A DNA stretch of 64,000 nucleotides. Origin: an uncultured Bacteroidales bacterium. Its GTDB lineage: Bacteria > Bacteroidota > Bacteroidia > Bacteroidales > FEN-979. Shown one piece after another: positions 43,215 through 52,229 of this stretch. A program made the position numbers and the translations under genes. The stretch is from positions 20,697 through 84,696 of the forward strand of contig CAIWXI010000137.1 in the NCBI GenBank assembly GCA_903916595.1, given 5' to 3'. Positions within the stretch are counted from its first letter, which is position 1. Every line of letters starts with the position of its first letter. The notes below the pieces were generated by a model that was not told the DNA's origin, searched no databases, and saw only the letters and a program-made list of their open reading frames with translations.

Positions 43215-44468
43215 TTAATACTTGTCGGCTAACGGAGGGATGATACCAGAATTGTATTTTCCACTATCGAGTTTCTTCTTTACTTCCGAGAATGCGTTGA
43301 TAGTGTAATCGACATCTTCAAGAGTATGGATTGCAGTAGGGATAAGACGAAGCATGAGAACCCCTTTGGGTACCACAGGGTAGGCCACCATCGAGCAGAA
43401 TATGGCATGTTCCTCCCTTAAGTCAGCAACTATCTGAGTGGCTTCGCCAATGCCTCCCTGGAAATATACCGGAGTAACGGGGGAATTGGTTTTACCAAGG
43501 TCGAAACCTTTGGCCTTGAGGCCTTTCTGCAAGGCATTCACGATAGTCCACAGGGTGTCTTTTAACTCAGGATGATTCCTGATAAGTTCCATCCTTTTCA
43601 GGGCTCCTATGACCATTGGCATAGGCAGTGATTTTGCATAGATCTGAGAACGCATGTTGAAGGCAAGGGCTTTAATGATCTTTTTTTCAGTAGCTACAAA
43701 AGCACCGATTCCTGCCATCGCCTTTGCAAAAGTGCCGAAGTACACATCAACCTGGTCCATCACGTCCTGTTCTTCGCTGGTGCCTGCACCGGTGCGGCCC
43801 ATTGTGCCGAATCCGTGAGCATCGTCAATTAGAAGCCGAAAACCATATTGATCCTTGAATTTCAGTATGCCTCTGAGATCGCCGCAATCACCGGCCATTC
43901 CATATACCCCTTCGGTAATGACCAGAATGCCGCCACCGGTCTTGTCGGTGACGTTTTTTGCATGCTTCAGCTGCTGCTCGAAACGTTCCATGTTGTTATG
44001 CGGGTAAACGAAACGTTTCCCCAAATGCATTCTTAATCCGTCGAGAATACAGGCATGGGCCTCGGAATCATATACCACAACATCGTGACGGTCGATAAGT
44101 GAATCGATGATCGATACCATTCCCATATAACCAAAGTTAAGAAGGTACGCAGCTTCTTTGTGCTCAAATGCGGCCAGCTCATGCTCCAGCTGTTCATGAT
44201 AAATGGTCTGGCCCGACATCATCCTCGCACCCATAGGATATCCCATACCGTATTTTGCTGCAGCTTCGGCATCAGCATGCCTTACTTCAGGATGATTGGC
44301 AAGTCCGAGATAATTGTTCAGACTCCAGACAAGCATGTCGCGGCCCCGGAATGTCATTCTGTTTGATATCTCCCCTTCAAGCTTCGGAAAGAAATAATAA
44401 CCATAGCCCATGTCCGAAAACTTGCCCAGGGCGCCCATGTGATTTACAACTTTGTCAAAAATATCCAC
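43215..44468 (-). CDS. Alpha-oxoamine synthase family enzyme (serine palmitoyltransferase/KBL-like)
   Basis: The 417-residue fold type I PLP enzyme has the family residues: H138 in SEAHAC stacking on PLP, DDAH (D215-H218 region), and the Schiff-base lysine K249 in TFAKAMAG. The family condenses an amino acid with an acyl-CoA: serine palmitoyltransferase, glycine C-acetyltransferase, 8-amino-7-oxononanoate synthase, or the cysteate acyltransferase of sulfonolipid synthesis. No bio or tdh genes are near, and Bacteroidota make sphingolipids or sulfonolipids, so a lipid role is plausible but not shown. Confidence 0.83.
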   Translation of the reverse strand: MDIFDKVVNHMGALGKFSDMGYGYYFFPKLEGEISNRMTFRGRDMLVWSLNNYLGLANHPEVRHADAEAAAKYGMGYPMGARMMSGQTIYHEQLEHELAAFEHKEAAYLLNFGYMGMVSIIDSLIDRHDVVVYDSEAHACILDGLRMHLGKRFVYPHNNMERFEQQLKHAKNVTDKTGGGILVITEGVYGMAGDCGDLRGILKFKDQYGFRLLIDDAHGFGTMGRTGAGTSEEQDVMDQVDVYFGTFAKAMAGIGAFVATEKKIIKALAFNMRSQIYAKSLPMPMVIGALKRMELIRNHPELKDTLWTIVNALQKGLKAKGFDLGKTNSPVTPVYFQGGIGEATQIVADLREEHAIFCSMVAYPVVPKGVLMLRLIPTAIHTLEDVDYTINAFSEVKKKLDSGKYNSGIIPPLADKY

Positions 44469-44513
44469 GCTGATACGTTTTTGGTTAATGAAACGTTATA
44501 TGATTTGAAGCTA

Positions 44514-44521
44514 CAAAAATA
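44514..44521 (-). promoter_or_regulatory. -7 promoter box of the alpha-oxoamine synthase gene
   Basis: Minus strand TATTTTTG, exact TAnnTTTG, 45 nt before the ATG at 44468. No -33 match. Confidence 0.45.
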
Positions 44522-44543
44522 GTATTTTTTTGCTAAAAAAACG

Positions 44544-44551
44544 TACCTTTG
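44544..44551 (+). promoter_or_regulatory. -7 promoter box 4 nt before the bamD start codon
   Basis: TACCTTTG, exact TAnnTTTG, ends 4 nt before the ATG at 44556. No clear -33 TTTG at 19-21 nt. The implied transcription start is at the start codon. Confidence 0.55.
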
Positions 44552-44555
44552 CACG

Positions 44556-45410
44556 ATGAAATACCGTAGAATCATCCCACTGCTGCTTATTTCTCTTCTG
44601 ACACTGGGTTCCTGTAACTTCCAGAAGATTCTGAAGAGCGGATCGGTGGATGAAAAATATGATCAGGCTATAAAACTTTATCACGAAAAGGATTATTCCC
44701 GTGCTCTTCAGCTTTTCGACCAGCTGATAACGGTAGTGAGAGCGACTGATAAATCACAGCGTATTTATTACTATTATTCCTATTGCTATTTTTATCAGAA
44801 GGACTATACCCTGGCAGCATATTATTTTAAGCGTTATACAACCAACTATCCCAATACACCGGAAGCAGAAGAGTGTTACTACATGAACGCGTATTGTCTG
44901 TATATGAACTCACCTGTTTATACGCTTGACCAGACCAATACCAGTGAAGCCTTAAAGGAACTCCAGCTTTTTACCAATACATATCCTAAAAGCAAAAAAG
45001 TGCCTGAATGCAATGAACTTATCGATAAGCTGCGTGAAAAACTTGCAGCCAAGGATATGCGTATTGCCAGGATGTATTACAAGATGGAAGATTTTGCTGC
45101 AGCCATCCAGTGCTTGAATAATATTTTAAAAGAGTATCCCGAGACAAAAGATAAAGAGGAGATTCTTTTTATGGTTGTGAAATCCTATTACAGATATGCA
45201 AAGGCAAGTATCGAAGAAAAGAAAAAGGATCGTCACTCCAAGGCCGTGCAGGCGTATAATGATTTTATAGCCCAGTATCCCGAGAGCGACTTCATAGATG
45301 ATGCAAAAGACCTTAAAGCAAGGAGTCAGAAAGAGCTGGATGCCATCTATGCAAGGGATCAGAAAAAACTGAATCAGTTAAGTCAGGAACCCAAAAAAAC
45401 AACACACTAG
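44556..45410 (+). CDS. bamD: Outer membrane protein assembly factor BamD
   Basis: The 284-residue lipoprotein has the lipobox LTLGSC (C20) and five TPR-like helical repeats, with YDQAIKLYHEKDYSRALQLF and AAYYFKRYTTNYPN typical of BamD. It is an essential accessory lipoprotein of the BAM complex, anchored to the inner face of the outer membrane. The ATG at 44556 is required for an intact signal peptide. It is first in the run bamD-rpoZ-coaBC-DUF4835-recN. Confidence 0.94.
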   Translation: MKYRRIIPLLLISLLTLGSCNFQKILKSGSVDEKYDQAIKLYHEKDYSRALQLFDQLITVVRATDKSQRIYYYYSYCYFYQKDYTLAAYYFKRYTTNYPNTPEAEECYYMNAYCLYMNSPVYTLDQTNTSEALKELQLFTNTYPKSKKVPECNELIDKLREKLAAKDMRIARMYYKMEDFAAAIQCLNNILKEYPETKDKEEILFMVVKSYYRYAKASIEEKKKDRHSKAVQAYNDFIAQYPESDFIDDAKDLKARSQKELDAIYARDQKKLNQLSQEPKKTTH

Positions 45411-45411
45411 A

Positions 45412-45747
45412 ATGGATTACAAAAAGATCAAGACCGATGTTAACGCGGTAACCCGTAACATCGAGGATTTCACGAATGGTACAGCGAATGTATACGAAAC
45501 GGTTTCCATCCTTTCAAAACGTGCCAACCAGGTTGGTCTGGAGATGAAAGAGGAACTGAACCAAAAGATCTCGGAATTTGTAAGCACGACCGACAATCTC
45601 GAAGAAGTATTTGAGAACCGGGAGCAGATCGAGATAGCCAAGTATTATGAACATCTTCCCAAGCCTACTCTCATAGCAGTGCATGAATATCTGAATAGTG
45701 AGATTTATTTCAGGAATCCGCATAAAGAAAGGCCGGATGAGTTTTAG
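45412..45747 (+). CDS. rpoZ: RNA polymerase omega subunit, Bacteroidota type
   Basis: The 111-residue protein matches the divergent omega family of Bacteroidota: TRNIEDFTNGTANVYETVSILSKRA at residues 14-38, KISEFVSTTDN, and the conserved C-terminal helix with EYLNSEIYFRNP. Omega helps assembly of the RNA polymerase beta-prime subunit. It begins 1 nt after the bamD stop. Confidence 0.88.
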   Translation: MDYKKIKTDVNAVTRNIEDFTNGTANVYETVSILSKRANQVGLEMKEELNQKISEFVSTTDNLEEVFENREQIEIAKYYEHLPKPTLIAVHEYLNSEIYFRNPHKERPDEF

Positions 45748-45764
45748 TTTATAAGTGTTGAAAG

Positions 45765-46958
45765 ATGCTCAAAGGGAAAAAGATCGTACTGGGAGTTACT
45801 GGCAGCATAGCTGCCTATAAAACTCCTATCCTGGTGAGGATGCTTGTAAAGGAAGGATGCGAAGTAAGAGTCATTATGACTCCGGTTTCAAGAGATTTCG
45901 TAACACCTCTTACCCTGGCTACCCTTTCAAGAAATCCGGTCATCGTTGAACCCTTTCGCGCCACCAGCGGGGAATGGAGCAACCACGTGGAGCTGGGCAT
46001 ATGGGCCGATGCTATGATTTTTGCGCCGGTTACAGCAAACACACTTGGTAAAATGGTCAACGGGATTGCCGATAATTTCGTAATCACGGCTTACCTCTCT
46101 GCCAAATGCCCGGTGTTTATAGCACCGGCTATGGACCTCGATATGTTCAACCATCCATCTACCCGCAAGAATATCGAGACCCTCAGATCTTACGGTAATT
46201 TCATCATAGAACCCCAGGTAGGGGAACTTGCCAGCGGGTTATCCGGCCCTGGCCGCATGGAAGAACCGGATAAGATTCTGGCCATCTTTAAAACTTTTTT
46301 CTCGCGTCAGAATCAGCTGAATGGTAAAAAAGTTCTTATTACTGCAGGCCCCACGGTAGAACGTATTGATCCGGTGAGATATATCAGTAATTTTTCATCT
46401 GGTCTCATGGGCGTTGCTTTGGCTAATGAGGCACGTTCCAGGGGAGCTGAAGTGACTCTGGTGACCGGTCCAAGCCACCCCCTCACGGTAGCCGGAGGGG
46501 TAAAAGAAGTTAAGGTGGAATCGGCAGAGGAGATGTATAAGGCCTGCATGAAATATTTTCTGTCATATGATTATGTTGTAATGGCCGCCGCTGTTGCCGA
46601 TTATAAACCTGTTGAAACGGCAGGGAAGAAAATTAAAAAAACAAGAGAAAATCTTTCTGTTGACCTTAGTTCCACAACCGATATTCTCAAAAAAATGGGT
46701 GAGGCAAAAAAAAATGGTCAGGTTCTTGTGGGCTTTGCACTTGAAACTGATAATGAAGTTGCCAATGCGGAAGAAAAACTGAAAAACAAAAACCTCGACT
46801 TTATCGTTCTGAATTCCTTAAAAGATAAAGGTGCGGGCTTCGGCACCCCAACTAATAAAATAACTATTCTTAATCGCGGCGGAGTTGTTCATCGCGGAAA
46901 TATTAAACCCAAAGAAGAGGTTGCAAAAGATATCTGGGACACTATTTCCAAAAAATGA
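45765..46958 (+). CDS. coaBC: Phosphopantothenoylcysteine decarboxylase/phosphopantothenate-cysteine ligase
   Basis: The 397-residue bifunctional enzyme makes 4'-phosphopantetheine for CoA. The N-terminal FMN-dependent decarboxylase (1-190) has LGVTGSIAAYKTP, NHVELGIWADAMIFAPVTANT and PAMDLDMF. The C-terminal ligase (from about 190) has ITAGPTVERIDPVRYISN and AAAVADYKP. The stop overlaps the next gene by 4 nt. Confidence 0.96.
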   Translation: MLKGKKIVLGVTGSIAAYKTPILVRMLVKEGCEVRVIMTPVSRDFVTPLTLATLSRNPVIVEPFRATSGEWSNHVELGIWADAMIFAPVTANTLGKMVNGIADNFVITAYLSAKCPVFIAPAMDLDMFNHPSTRKNIETLRSYGNFIIEPQVGELASGLSGPGRMEEPDKILAIFKTFFSRQNQLNGKKVLITAGPTVERIDPVRYISNFSSGLMGVALANEARSRGAEVTLVTGPSHPLTVAGGVKEVKVESAEEMYKACMKYFLSYDYVVMAAAVADYKPVETAGKKIKKTRENLSVDLSSTTDILKKMGEAKKNGQVLVGFALETDNEVANAEEKLKNKNLDFIVLNSLKDKGAGFGTPTNKITILNRGGVVHRGNIKPKEEVAKDIWDTISKK

Positions 46959-47860
46959 AGCGAATAGGGGTCATATTTTGTTTTCTCGCCTGGGGCATTA
47001 CATCATTTTCCCAGGAAATGAACTGTATCGTCAGTGTCTCTGCCCCTCAGATTGAAGGTACTGACAAACGGGTGTTTGAAAACCTCCAAAATGCAATTTA
47101 CGAGTTTGTTAATAATCGTAAATGGACCAACAATAACTTCAAAGTCGAAGAAAGAATAGAATGTACTATTCTCATTACGGTCAACGATCGGCTTAGTTCC
47201 GATGAATTCAGGGGAAATATCAACCTGGTATTGAGACGCCCGGTTCTTAACTCGGCATATAACAGCGTGTTGCTAAATTATATTGATAAGGGATTTCAGT
47301 TCAGATATACTGAGTTCCAACCCCTGGATTATTCCGACGGAACATTCTCTTCAAACCTCACATCTGTCCTCGCGTTTTATACCTATATGTATCTGGGATT
47401 GTATTTTGATACTTTTTCGCCCAGCGGCGGACAGGCATTTTTGGTCAAGGCACAGGAAGTTGTGACTGCCGCGCAGAATGCCAGCGAGCCTGGATGGAAA
47501 GCTTTTGACGGGACAAGAAACCGATACTGGATGGCCGAAAATTTTCTTAACCCCAGCAACTCAGCCCTCAGGGATTTTTTTTATAAATACCACAGGCTGG
47601 GCCTGGATGAAATGTACGAAAAAGTCGATGCCGGAAGAGAAAACTGCACTCAATCGCTCGACGGGATCAAAACACTCTTTAATACCAAACCAGAGTTGTT
47701 CGCTCTTCAGCTGCTCACGGATGCTAAACGGGATGAATTTATAAATATCTACTCTGATCAAAAGGTCCCTCCAACCGAAAAAGCGACAGTGGTGAATATT
47801 TTTAAAGAAATTGATCCGGCAAACGGATCAAGCTACCAGGTAATTCTGGAAAGCAAATAA
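46955..47860 (+). CDS. DUF4835 family exported protein
   Basis: The 301-residue protein has a signal peptide (ending TSFSQ at about 20) and the DUF4835 layout: CIVSVSAPQIEGTDKRVFENL near the start, then RRPVLNSAYNSVLLNY, and FYTYMYLGLYFDTFSPSGG in the middle. It is conserved in Bacteroidota between coaBC and recN, as here; the function is unknown. Likely periplasmic. It overlaps coaBC by 4 nt. Confidence 0.88.
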   Translation: MKRIGVIFCFLAWGITSFSQEMNCIVSVSAPQIEGTDKRVFENLQNAIYEFVNNRKWTNNNFKVEERIECTILITVNDRLSSDEFRGNINLVLRRPVLNSAYNSVLLNYIDKGFQFRYTEFQPLDYSDGTFSSNLTSVLAFYTYMYLGLYFDTFSPSGGQAFLVKAQEVVTAAQNASEPGWKAFDGTRNRYWMAENFLNPSNSALRDFFYKYHRLGLDEMYEKVDAGRENCTQSLDGIKTLFNTKPELFALQLLTDAKRDEFINIYSDQKVPPTEKATVVNIFKEIDPANGSSYQVILESK

Positions 47861-47882
47861 ATTCAAATTCTTACTTGCGGAA

Positions 47883-49538
47883 ATGCTCAGGAAGCTCTCC
47901 ATTGATAATTATATTTTGATCCATGACCTGGAGATTGACTTCTCTCCCGGCTTGTCTGTAATAACAGGGGAGACCGGATCGGGAAAATCGATCTTGCTGG
48001 GAGCGATGAACCTGATCCTTGGACAGAGGGCTGATATTTCTTCTCTTTTGGATAAAGCCGGGAAGTGTATTGTTGAGGGCAGTTTTCTGATTAAAGGATA
48101 CGAGCTTGAGCCATTCTTTTCTTTGCATGATCTTGATTATGATGAAATGGCTGTTCTCAGAAGAGAAATCAACCAGAGTGGAAAATCCAGAGCGTTTATC
48201 AATGATACTCCGGTTAATCTCGCACTTTTGAAAGAACTGGGCGACAAACTCGTGAATATTCATTCGCAGAATTCTGTTGTTACCCTGAACGACACTGATT
48301 TTCAGATTGCTATTCTCGACAGCTATGCCTTGCAAACGGAAGCTTTCAAAGTGTATCAGCAGGGATTCAGGCATTACTGCCGGCTGATCAGGGAGGTGGA
48401 AGAGAACAGGCAAAAAGAAGCAAAATCAAAAGGAGAGTTGGATTATTTCCGCTATCTGCTTGACGAGCTGGTAAAAGCCGGTCTAAAGTCGGGGGAACAG
48501 GAAGAAGCAGAACAGAGGCTTGGCATTATTTCACATACCGAAGAAATTAAAAGCGGTCTCTTTCATGCCGCGGAAAAAACCGGTAGCGCCGAGGTGAACA
48601 TTCTTTCGCTTCTCAGTGAAGTCATAACGGGATTAACTTCAGTTTCTCGATATCACCCGGCTATAGAAAACCTGACATCAAGGCTTAAAAACAACCAAAT
48701 CGATATCAAAGACATACTGAAAGAAACAGAAAAACTTGAGGATGAAATTCATTATGACCCAGGGGAATCACTACGCCTGACTCAGAGGCTTGATCTGATA
48801 TACAACTTAGAGAAGAAACATCAGGCACGAACAGTTGAAGAACTTTTATTCATTATTCAAGATATTGAAAATAAGTTAAATGAAGATGATCAGCTAGAGT
48901 TAAAAATCAAGTCGCTCGAAGCAGAACTTGCATTGTTGCACAAGAGGTTAAAAGAAGAAGCTGAACTGATTTCGACGGCGCGCAAAGAGATCAGGAAAAA
49001 ATTTGAACAGGAAGTTGAAAACCGGCTGGCTCAGCTGGGAATGCCTGCTTCAAGGTTCATGGTTGAAATCAGTGATGAGAAGGAGATAAGTATAGGTGGC
49101 CTCGAGAAGGTGAGATTTCTATTCTCAGCCAATAAAGGCATATCTCCAAGCGAGGTCTCGAAAGTTGCTTCGGGTGGTGAACTGTCGCGTCTGATGCTTA
49201 CGATCAAGTCGATGGTAAGTCGTAAGAATCTTCTGCCTACTATTATTTTCGATGAGATCGACAGCGGAGTTTCCGGCGACATAGCCGGGAAAGTAGGAAC
49301 GATACTCAAGGCCATGTCGGCCGAGATGCAGGTAATAGTAATCACTCATTTGCCTCAGATTGCGGGAAAAGGAAGTCACCACTATAATGTGTATAAAAGT
49401 GAAAGCAAAGATATTACCATGACCCTGATCAGAAAGCTAAAAAGCAATGAAAGGGTTGAAGAGATAGCAAAGATGATGAGTAATGAAAAAATTACGGCCG
49501 CTGCAATCAGAACAGCCAGAGAATTGCTGGCAAGTTAG
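47883..49538 (+). CDS. recN: DNA repair protein RecN
   Basis: The 551-residue SMC-like ATPase has Walker A TGETGSGKS (28-36) and IKQ-type features early, long coiled-coil arms (about 150-400), the signature VASGGELSRLMLTIK and Walker B TIIFDEIDSGVSG. RecN acts early in double-strand break repair. It starts 22 nt after the DUF4835 gene and closes the conserved bamD-to-recN run. Confidence 0.96.
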   Translation: MLRKLSIDNYILIHDLEIDFSPGLSVITGETGSGKSILLGAMNLILGQRADISSLLDKAGKCIVEGSFLIKGYELEPFFSLHDLDYDEMAVLRREINQSGKSRAFINDTPVNLALLKELGDKLVNIHSQNSVVTLNDTDFQIAILDSYALQTEAFKVYQQGFRHYCRLIREVEENRQKEAKSKGELDYFRYLLDELVKAGLKSGEQEEAEQRLGIISHTEEIKSGLFHAAEKTGSAEVNILSLLSEVITGLTSVSRYHPAIENLTSRLKNNQIDIKDILKETEKLEDEIHYDPGESLRLTQRLDLIYNLEKKHQARTVEELLFIIQDIENKLNEDDQLELKIKSLEAELALLHKRLKEEAELISTARKEIRKKFEQEVENRLAQLGMPASRFMVEISDEKEISIGGLEKVRFLFSANKGISPSEVSKVASGGELSRLMLTIKSMVSRKNLLPTIIFDEIDSGVSGDIAGKVGTILKAMSAEMQVIVITHLPQIAGKGSHHYNVYKSESKDITMTLIRKLKSNERVEEIAKMMSNEKITAAAIRTARELLAS

Positions 49539-49589
49539 AGAATGAGCTGGATCTTTTAATTAAATTATTGTTAATCAGGAATATAAAGA

Positions 49590-50417
49590 ATGTCATATAA
49601 TCTGCTAAAAGGGAAAAAAGGAATTATTTTCGGGGCTTTGGATGAGAAGTCCATTGCATGGAATGTCGCCTTGAGGGCGAAGGAGGAAGGAGCTGTTTTT
49701 ACACTTTCAAACACCCCTCTGGCTCTAAGATTTGGGAATGTAAAGGAATTATCTGAACAGTGCGATGCCGAAATCATTCAGGCTGATGCAACCAGTGTAA
49801 GTGAACTCGAAATTGTGTTCAGTCGTTCAATGGAAATAATGGGAGGAAAGATAGATTTTCTTCTTCACTCCATCGGCATGTCGATGAATGTGAGGAAAAG
49901 CAGGGAATACGACGATCTGGATTACAATTTTTATCACAAGACGATGGATATTTCGGCCATGTCGTTCCATAAAATGATACAGGTGGCCAAAAAGATGGAT
50001 GCCATCAATGACTGGGGATCTATTGTAGCACTTTCTTATATTGCTTCTCAGAGAACCTTGAACAGGTATAATGATATGGCTGATGCCAAGGCTATGCTTG
50101 AATCGATTGCCAGGAGCTTTGGATATATTTACGGCAGGGAAAAGAATGTAAGAATCAACACTATATCCCAGTCTCCCACGAGGACTACCGCGGGAAGCGG
50201 GGTGAAGGGGATTGATGCTTTGATTGATTTTACCGAGAGGATGTCACCATTGGGAAATGCCACGGCTCAGGAGTGTGCCGATTTTTGCATGGTATTGTTT
50301 TCTGATCTTTCAAGGAAAGTTACCATGCAGAATATCTTTCATGACGGCGGATTTTCGGGCATGGGCATGAGCCTGAAGGCAATGACGCAATACAAAAAGA
50401 GTCTTGAGGATGAGTGA
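49590..50417 (+). CDS. fabI: Enoyl-[ACP] reductase (NADH), FabI type
   Basis: The 275-residue SDR enzyme reduces trans-2-enoyl-ACP in the last step of fatty acid elongation. It has the FabI nucleotide motif GALDEKSIAW and catalytic Tyr150, Tyr160 and Lys167, with the same 10- and 7-residue spacing as Y146-Y156-K163 of E. coli FabI. SPTRT follows, within the substrate-binding region. It lies 51 nt after recN without an obvious promoter box. Confidence 0.95.
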   Translation: MSYNLLKGKKGIIFGALDEKSIAWNVALRAKEEGAVFTLSNTPLALRFGNVKELSEQCDAEIIQADATSVSELEIVFSRSMEIMGGKIDFLLHSIGMSMNVRKSREYDDLDYNFYHKTMDISAMSFHKMIQVAKKMDAINDWGSIVALSYIASQRTLNRYNDMADAKAMLESIARSFGYIYGREKNVRINTISQSPTRTTAGSGVKGIDALIDFTERMSPLGNATAQECADFCMVLFSDLSRKVTMQNIFHDGGFSGMGMSLKAMTQYKKSLEDE

Positions 50418-50448
50418 TGATTTCATTTTCCTGTTATTTTTTTTATCC

Positions 50449-50456
50449 TAAATTTG
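50449..50456 (+). promoter_or_regulatory. -7 promoter box of the etf operon
   Basis: TAAATTTG, exact TAnnTTTG, 19 nt before the etfB ATG. The -33 region is TTTT rather than TTTG. Confidence 0.55.
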
Positions 50457-50475
50457 CAAAGCAAAAAAACCAAGA

Positions 50476-51225
50476 ATGAATATACTTGTTTGTATCAGTA
50501 ATGTTCCTGACACTACCACAAAAGTGAAGTTTATCGATGATTCCAAAAAACTCGATACCGCAGGAATTCAATGGATTATTAATCCATGGGACGAGTTATC
50601 TCTCACCCGGGCCCTTGAACTTAAAGATGACCCTGCAAATGGGATACAGAAGGTTACCGTAGCCCATGTAGGGCTTGTGGGTTCCGAGCCAACGATTCGG
50701 AAAGCTCTGGCTATCGGGGCAGATGATGCCATCAGGATCAATGCTGATCCAACCGATGGTATTTTTGTAGCTGCCCAGCTTGCCGAAGCCCTGAAAAAAG
50801 AAAGTTACGACCTTATCCTTTGTGGCATTGAATCGAGCGATTATAATGGGTCAATGGTAGGAGGGATGCTTGCTGAGTTCCTGGGGATTCCTTCTGTTTC
50901 TTCTGTCTCTGCGATCCGTTTTGAAAATGGCCAGGTGATTCTCACCCGCGAAATCGATGGGGGGAAGGAAGTTATAAGTTCAGCTATTCCACTGGTTGCC
51001 ATTGTACAGAAAGGTATTGCGAAAGAGCCCAGAATTGCGGCCATGAGAGGCATTATGATGGCCCGAAGCAAACCCATCAAAGTATCTGAGCCAGGGGGAA
51101 GCAGTGCGATGACAGAAGTTCTGGTATATGAGAAACCTCAGCCCCGGGCTGCATGTAAATATATTGATCCCGAAAATCCGAAGCTGCTCGTAGAGCTTCT
51201 TCAGAATGAAGCCAAAGTAATTTAA
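50476..51225 (+). CDS. etfB: Electron transfer flavoprotein beta subunit
   Basis: The 249-residue protein has CISNVPDTT at the N-terminus, INPWDELSLTRALELKD, and the AMP-binding region with GIESSDYNGSMVGGMLAEFLG. With EtfA it forms the soluble FAD-containing acceptor for acyl-CoA dehydrogenases. First gene of etfB-etfA-FeS protein-acyl-CoA dehydrogenase. Confidence 0.95.
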   Translation: MNILVCISNVPDTTTKVKFIDDSKKLDTAGIQWIINPWDELSLTRALELKDDPANGIQKVTVAHVGLVGSEPTIRKALAIGADDAIRINADPTDGIFVAAQLAEALKKESYDLILCGIESSDYNGSMVGGMLAEFLGIPSVSSVSAIRFENGQVILTREIDGGKEVISSAIPLVAIVQKGIAKEPRIAAMRGIMMARSKPIKVSEPGGSSAMTEVLVYEKPQPRAACKYIDPENPKLLVELLQNEAKVI

Positions 51226-51257
51226 GTAGTGTTTATCCATCTGCATAACTACGTATC

Positions 51258-52223
51258 ATGTCTGTATTAGTATTTGTTGAAAATTGGGATGGCAGGTTCA
51301 AGAAGCTGTCGTTCGAGCTTGTTTCTTATGCCGCTAAAGTTGCCGAAATGCTGGGTTCCGGCGCTATTGCCGTTTCTATCGGAAACGTCGGTGATGCCGA
51401 GCTGTCGAAGCTTGCCGCGTATGGTGCATCAAAGATCATCAGCGTTGAGGGGGATCAGTTTAATATCCTCGACAACCAGAATTATACTTTAGCCGTGGCA
51501 GAAGTTGCCGGGAAAAACGGCGCCAACGTTGTCATCCTTTCAAATAACAACCTGGGAAAAGCCATTGCCCCAAGGGTTGCGGTAAGGTTAAAGGCCGGAC
51601 TGGGGGCAGGTGTGAGCCGTCTTCCCGTGTCAACAGACCCATTCGTGGTTTACAAAAAAGTCTTCTCTGGAAACGCTTTTGCAAAAGTGGCAATCAGATC
51701 GGATATTAAAGTATTGACCCTATCCCAGAATTCCTTTGAGCTTATAGCGAAACAGATGCCTGTAGTGATTGAGCATACGACCATCGAATCAGCTGTAAAT
51801 AAAACTCTTGTACAGGACACTCAGAAACAGGCCGGCAAGATCCTTCTGACCGATGCCGAGATTGTTATTTCAGGAGGCCGGGGCATGAAATCTGCCGACA
51901 ACTGGGGACCCCTGGCAGAGCTTGCCGGTATTCTCGGGGGAGCAACGGCCTGTTCAAGACCTGTATCTGATGAAGGATGGCGGAGTCATGAAGAACATAC
52001 CGGCCAGACCGGGAAAATCATTGCCCCGGATCTTTATTTTGCTATCGGCATCTCAGGCGCCACTCAGCATCTGGCCGGAGTAAGTGGCTCCAAATTTATC
52101 GTGGCCATAAACACCGATAAGGATGCCCCCATTTTTGAGGCCGCCCAGTATGGTATTATCGGTGATGCCTTGAAGATCTTACCTAAACTTGTAGAAGCAT
52201 TCAGAGAGGTCAAAGGCAAATAG
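51258..52223 (+). CDS. etfA: Electron transfer flavoprotein alpha subunit
   Basis: The 321-residue subunit has the C-terminal FAD-binding domain motifs SGGRGMKSADNWG, ACSRPVSDEGW, GQTGKIIAPDLY and GISGATQHLAG. It carries the FAD that accepts electrons. The length is that of ordinary non-bifurcating or bifurcating ETFs; the sequence alone does not decide. It is followed after 6 nt by the membrane FeS protein. Confidence 0.95.
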   Translation: MSVLVFVENWDGRFKKLSFELVSYAAKVAEMLGSGAIAVSIGNVGDAELSKLAAYGASKIISVEGDQFNILDNQNYTLAVAEVAGKNGANVVILSNNNLGKAIAPRVAVRLKAGLGAGVSRLPVSTDPFVVYKKVFSGNAFAKVAIRSDIKVLTLSQNSFELIAKQMPVVIEHTTIESAVNKTLVQDTQKQAGKILLTDAEIVISGGRGMKSADNWGPLAELAGILGGATACSRPVSDEGWRSHEEHTGQTGKIIAPDLYFAIGISGATQHLAGVSGSKFIVAINTDKDAPIFEAAQYGIIGDALKILPKLVEAFREVKGK

Positions 52224-52229
52224 CCTAAT

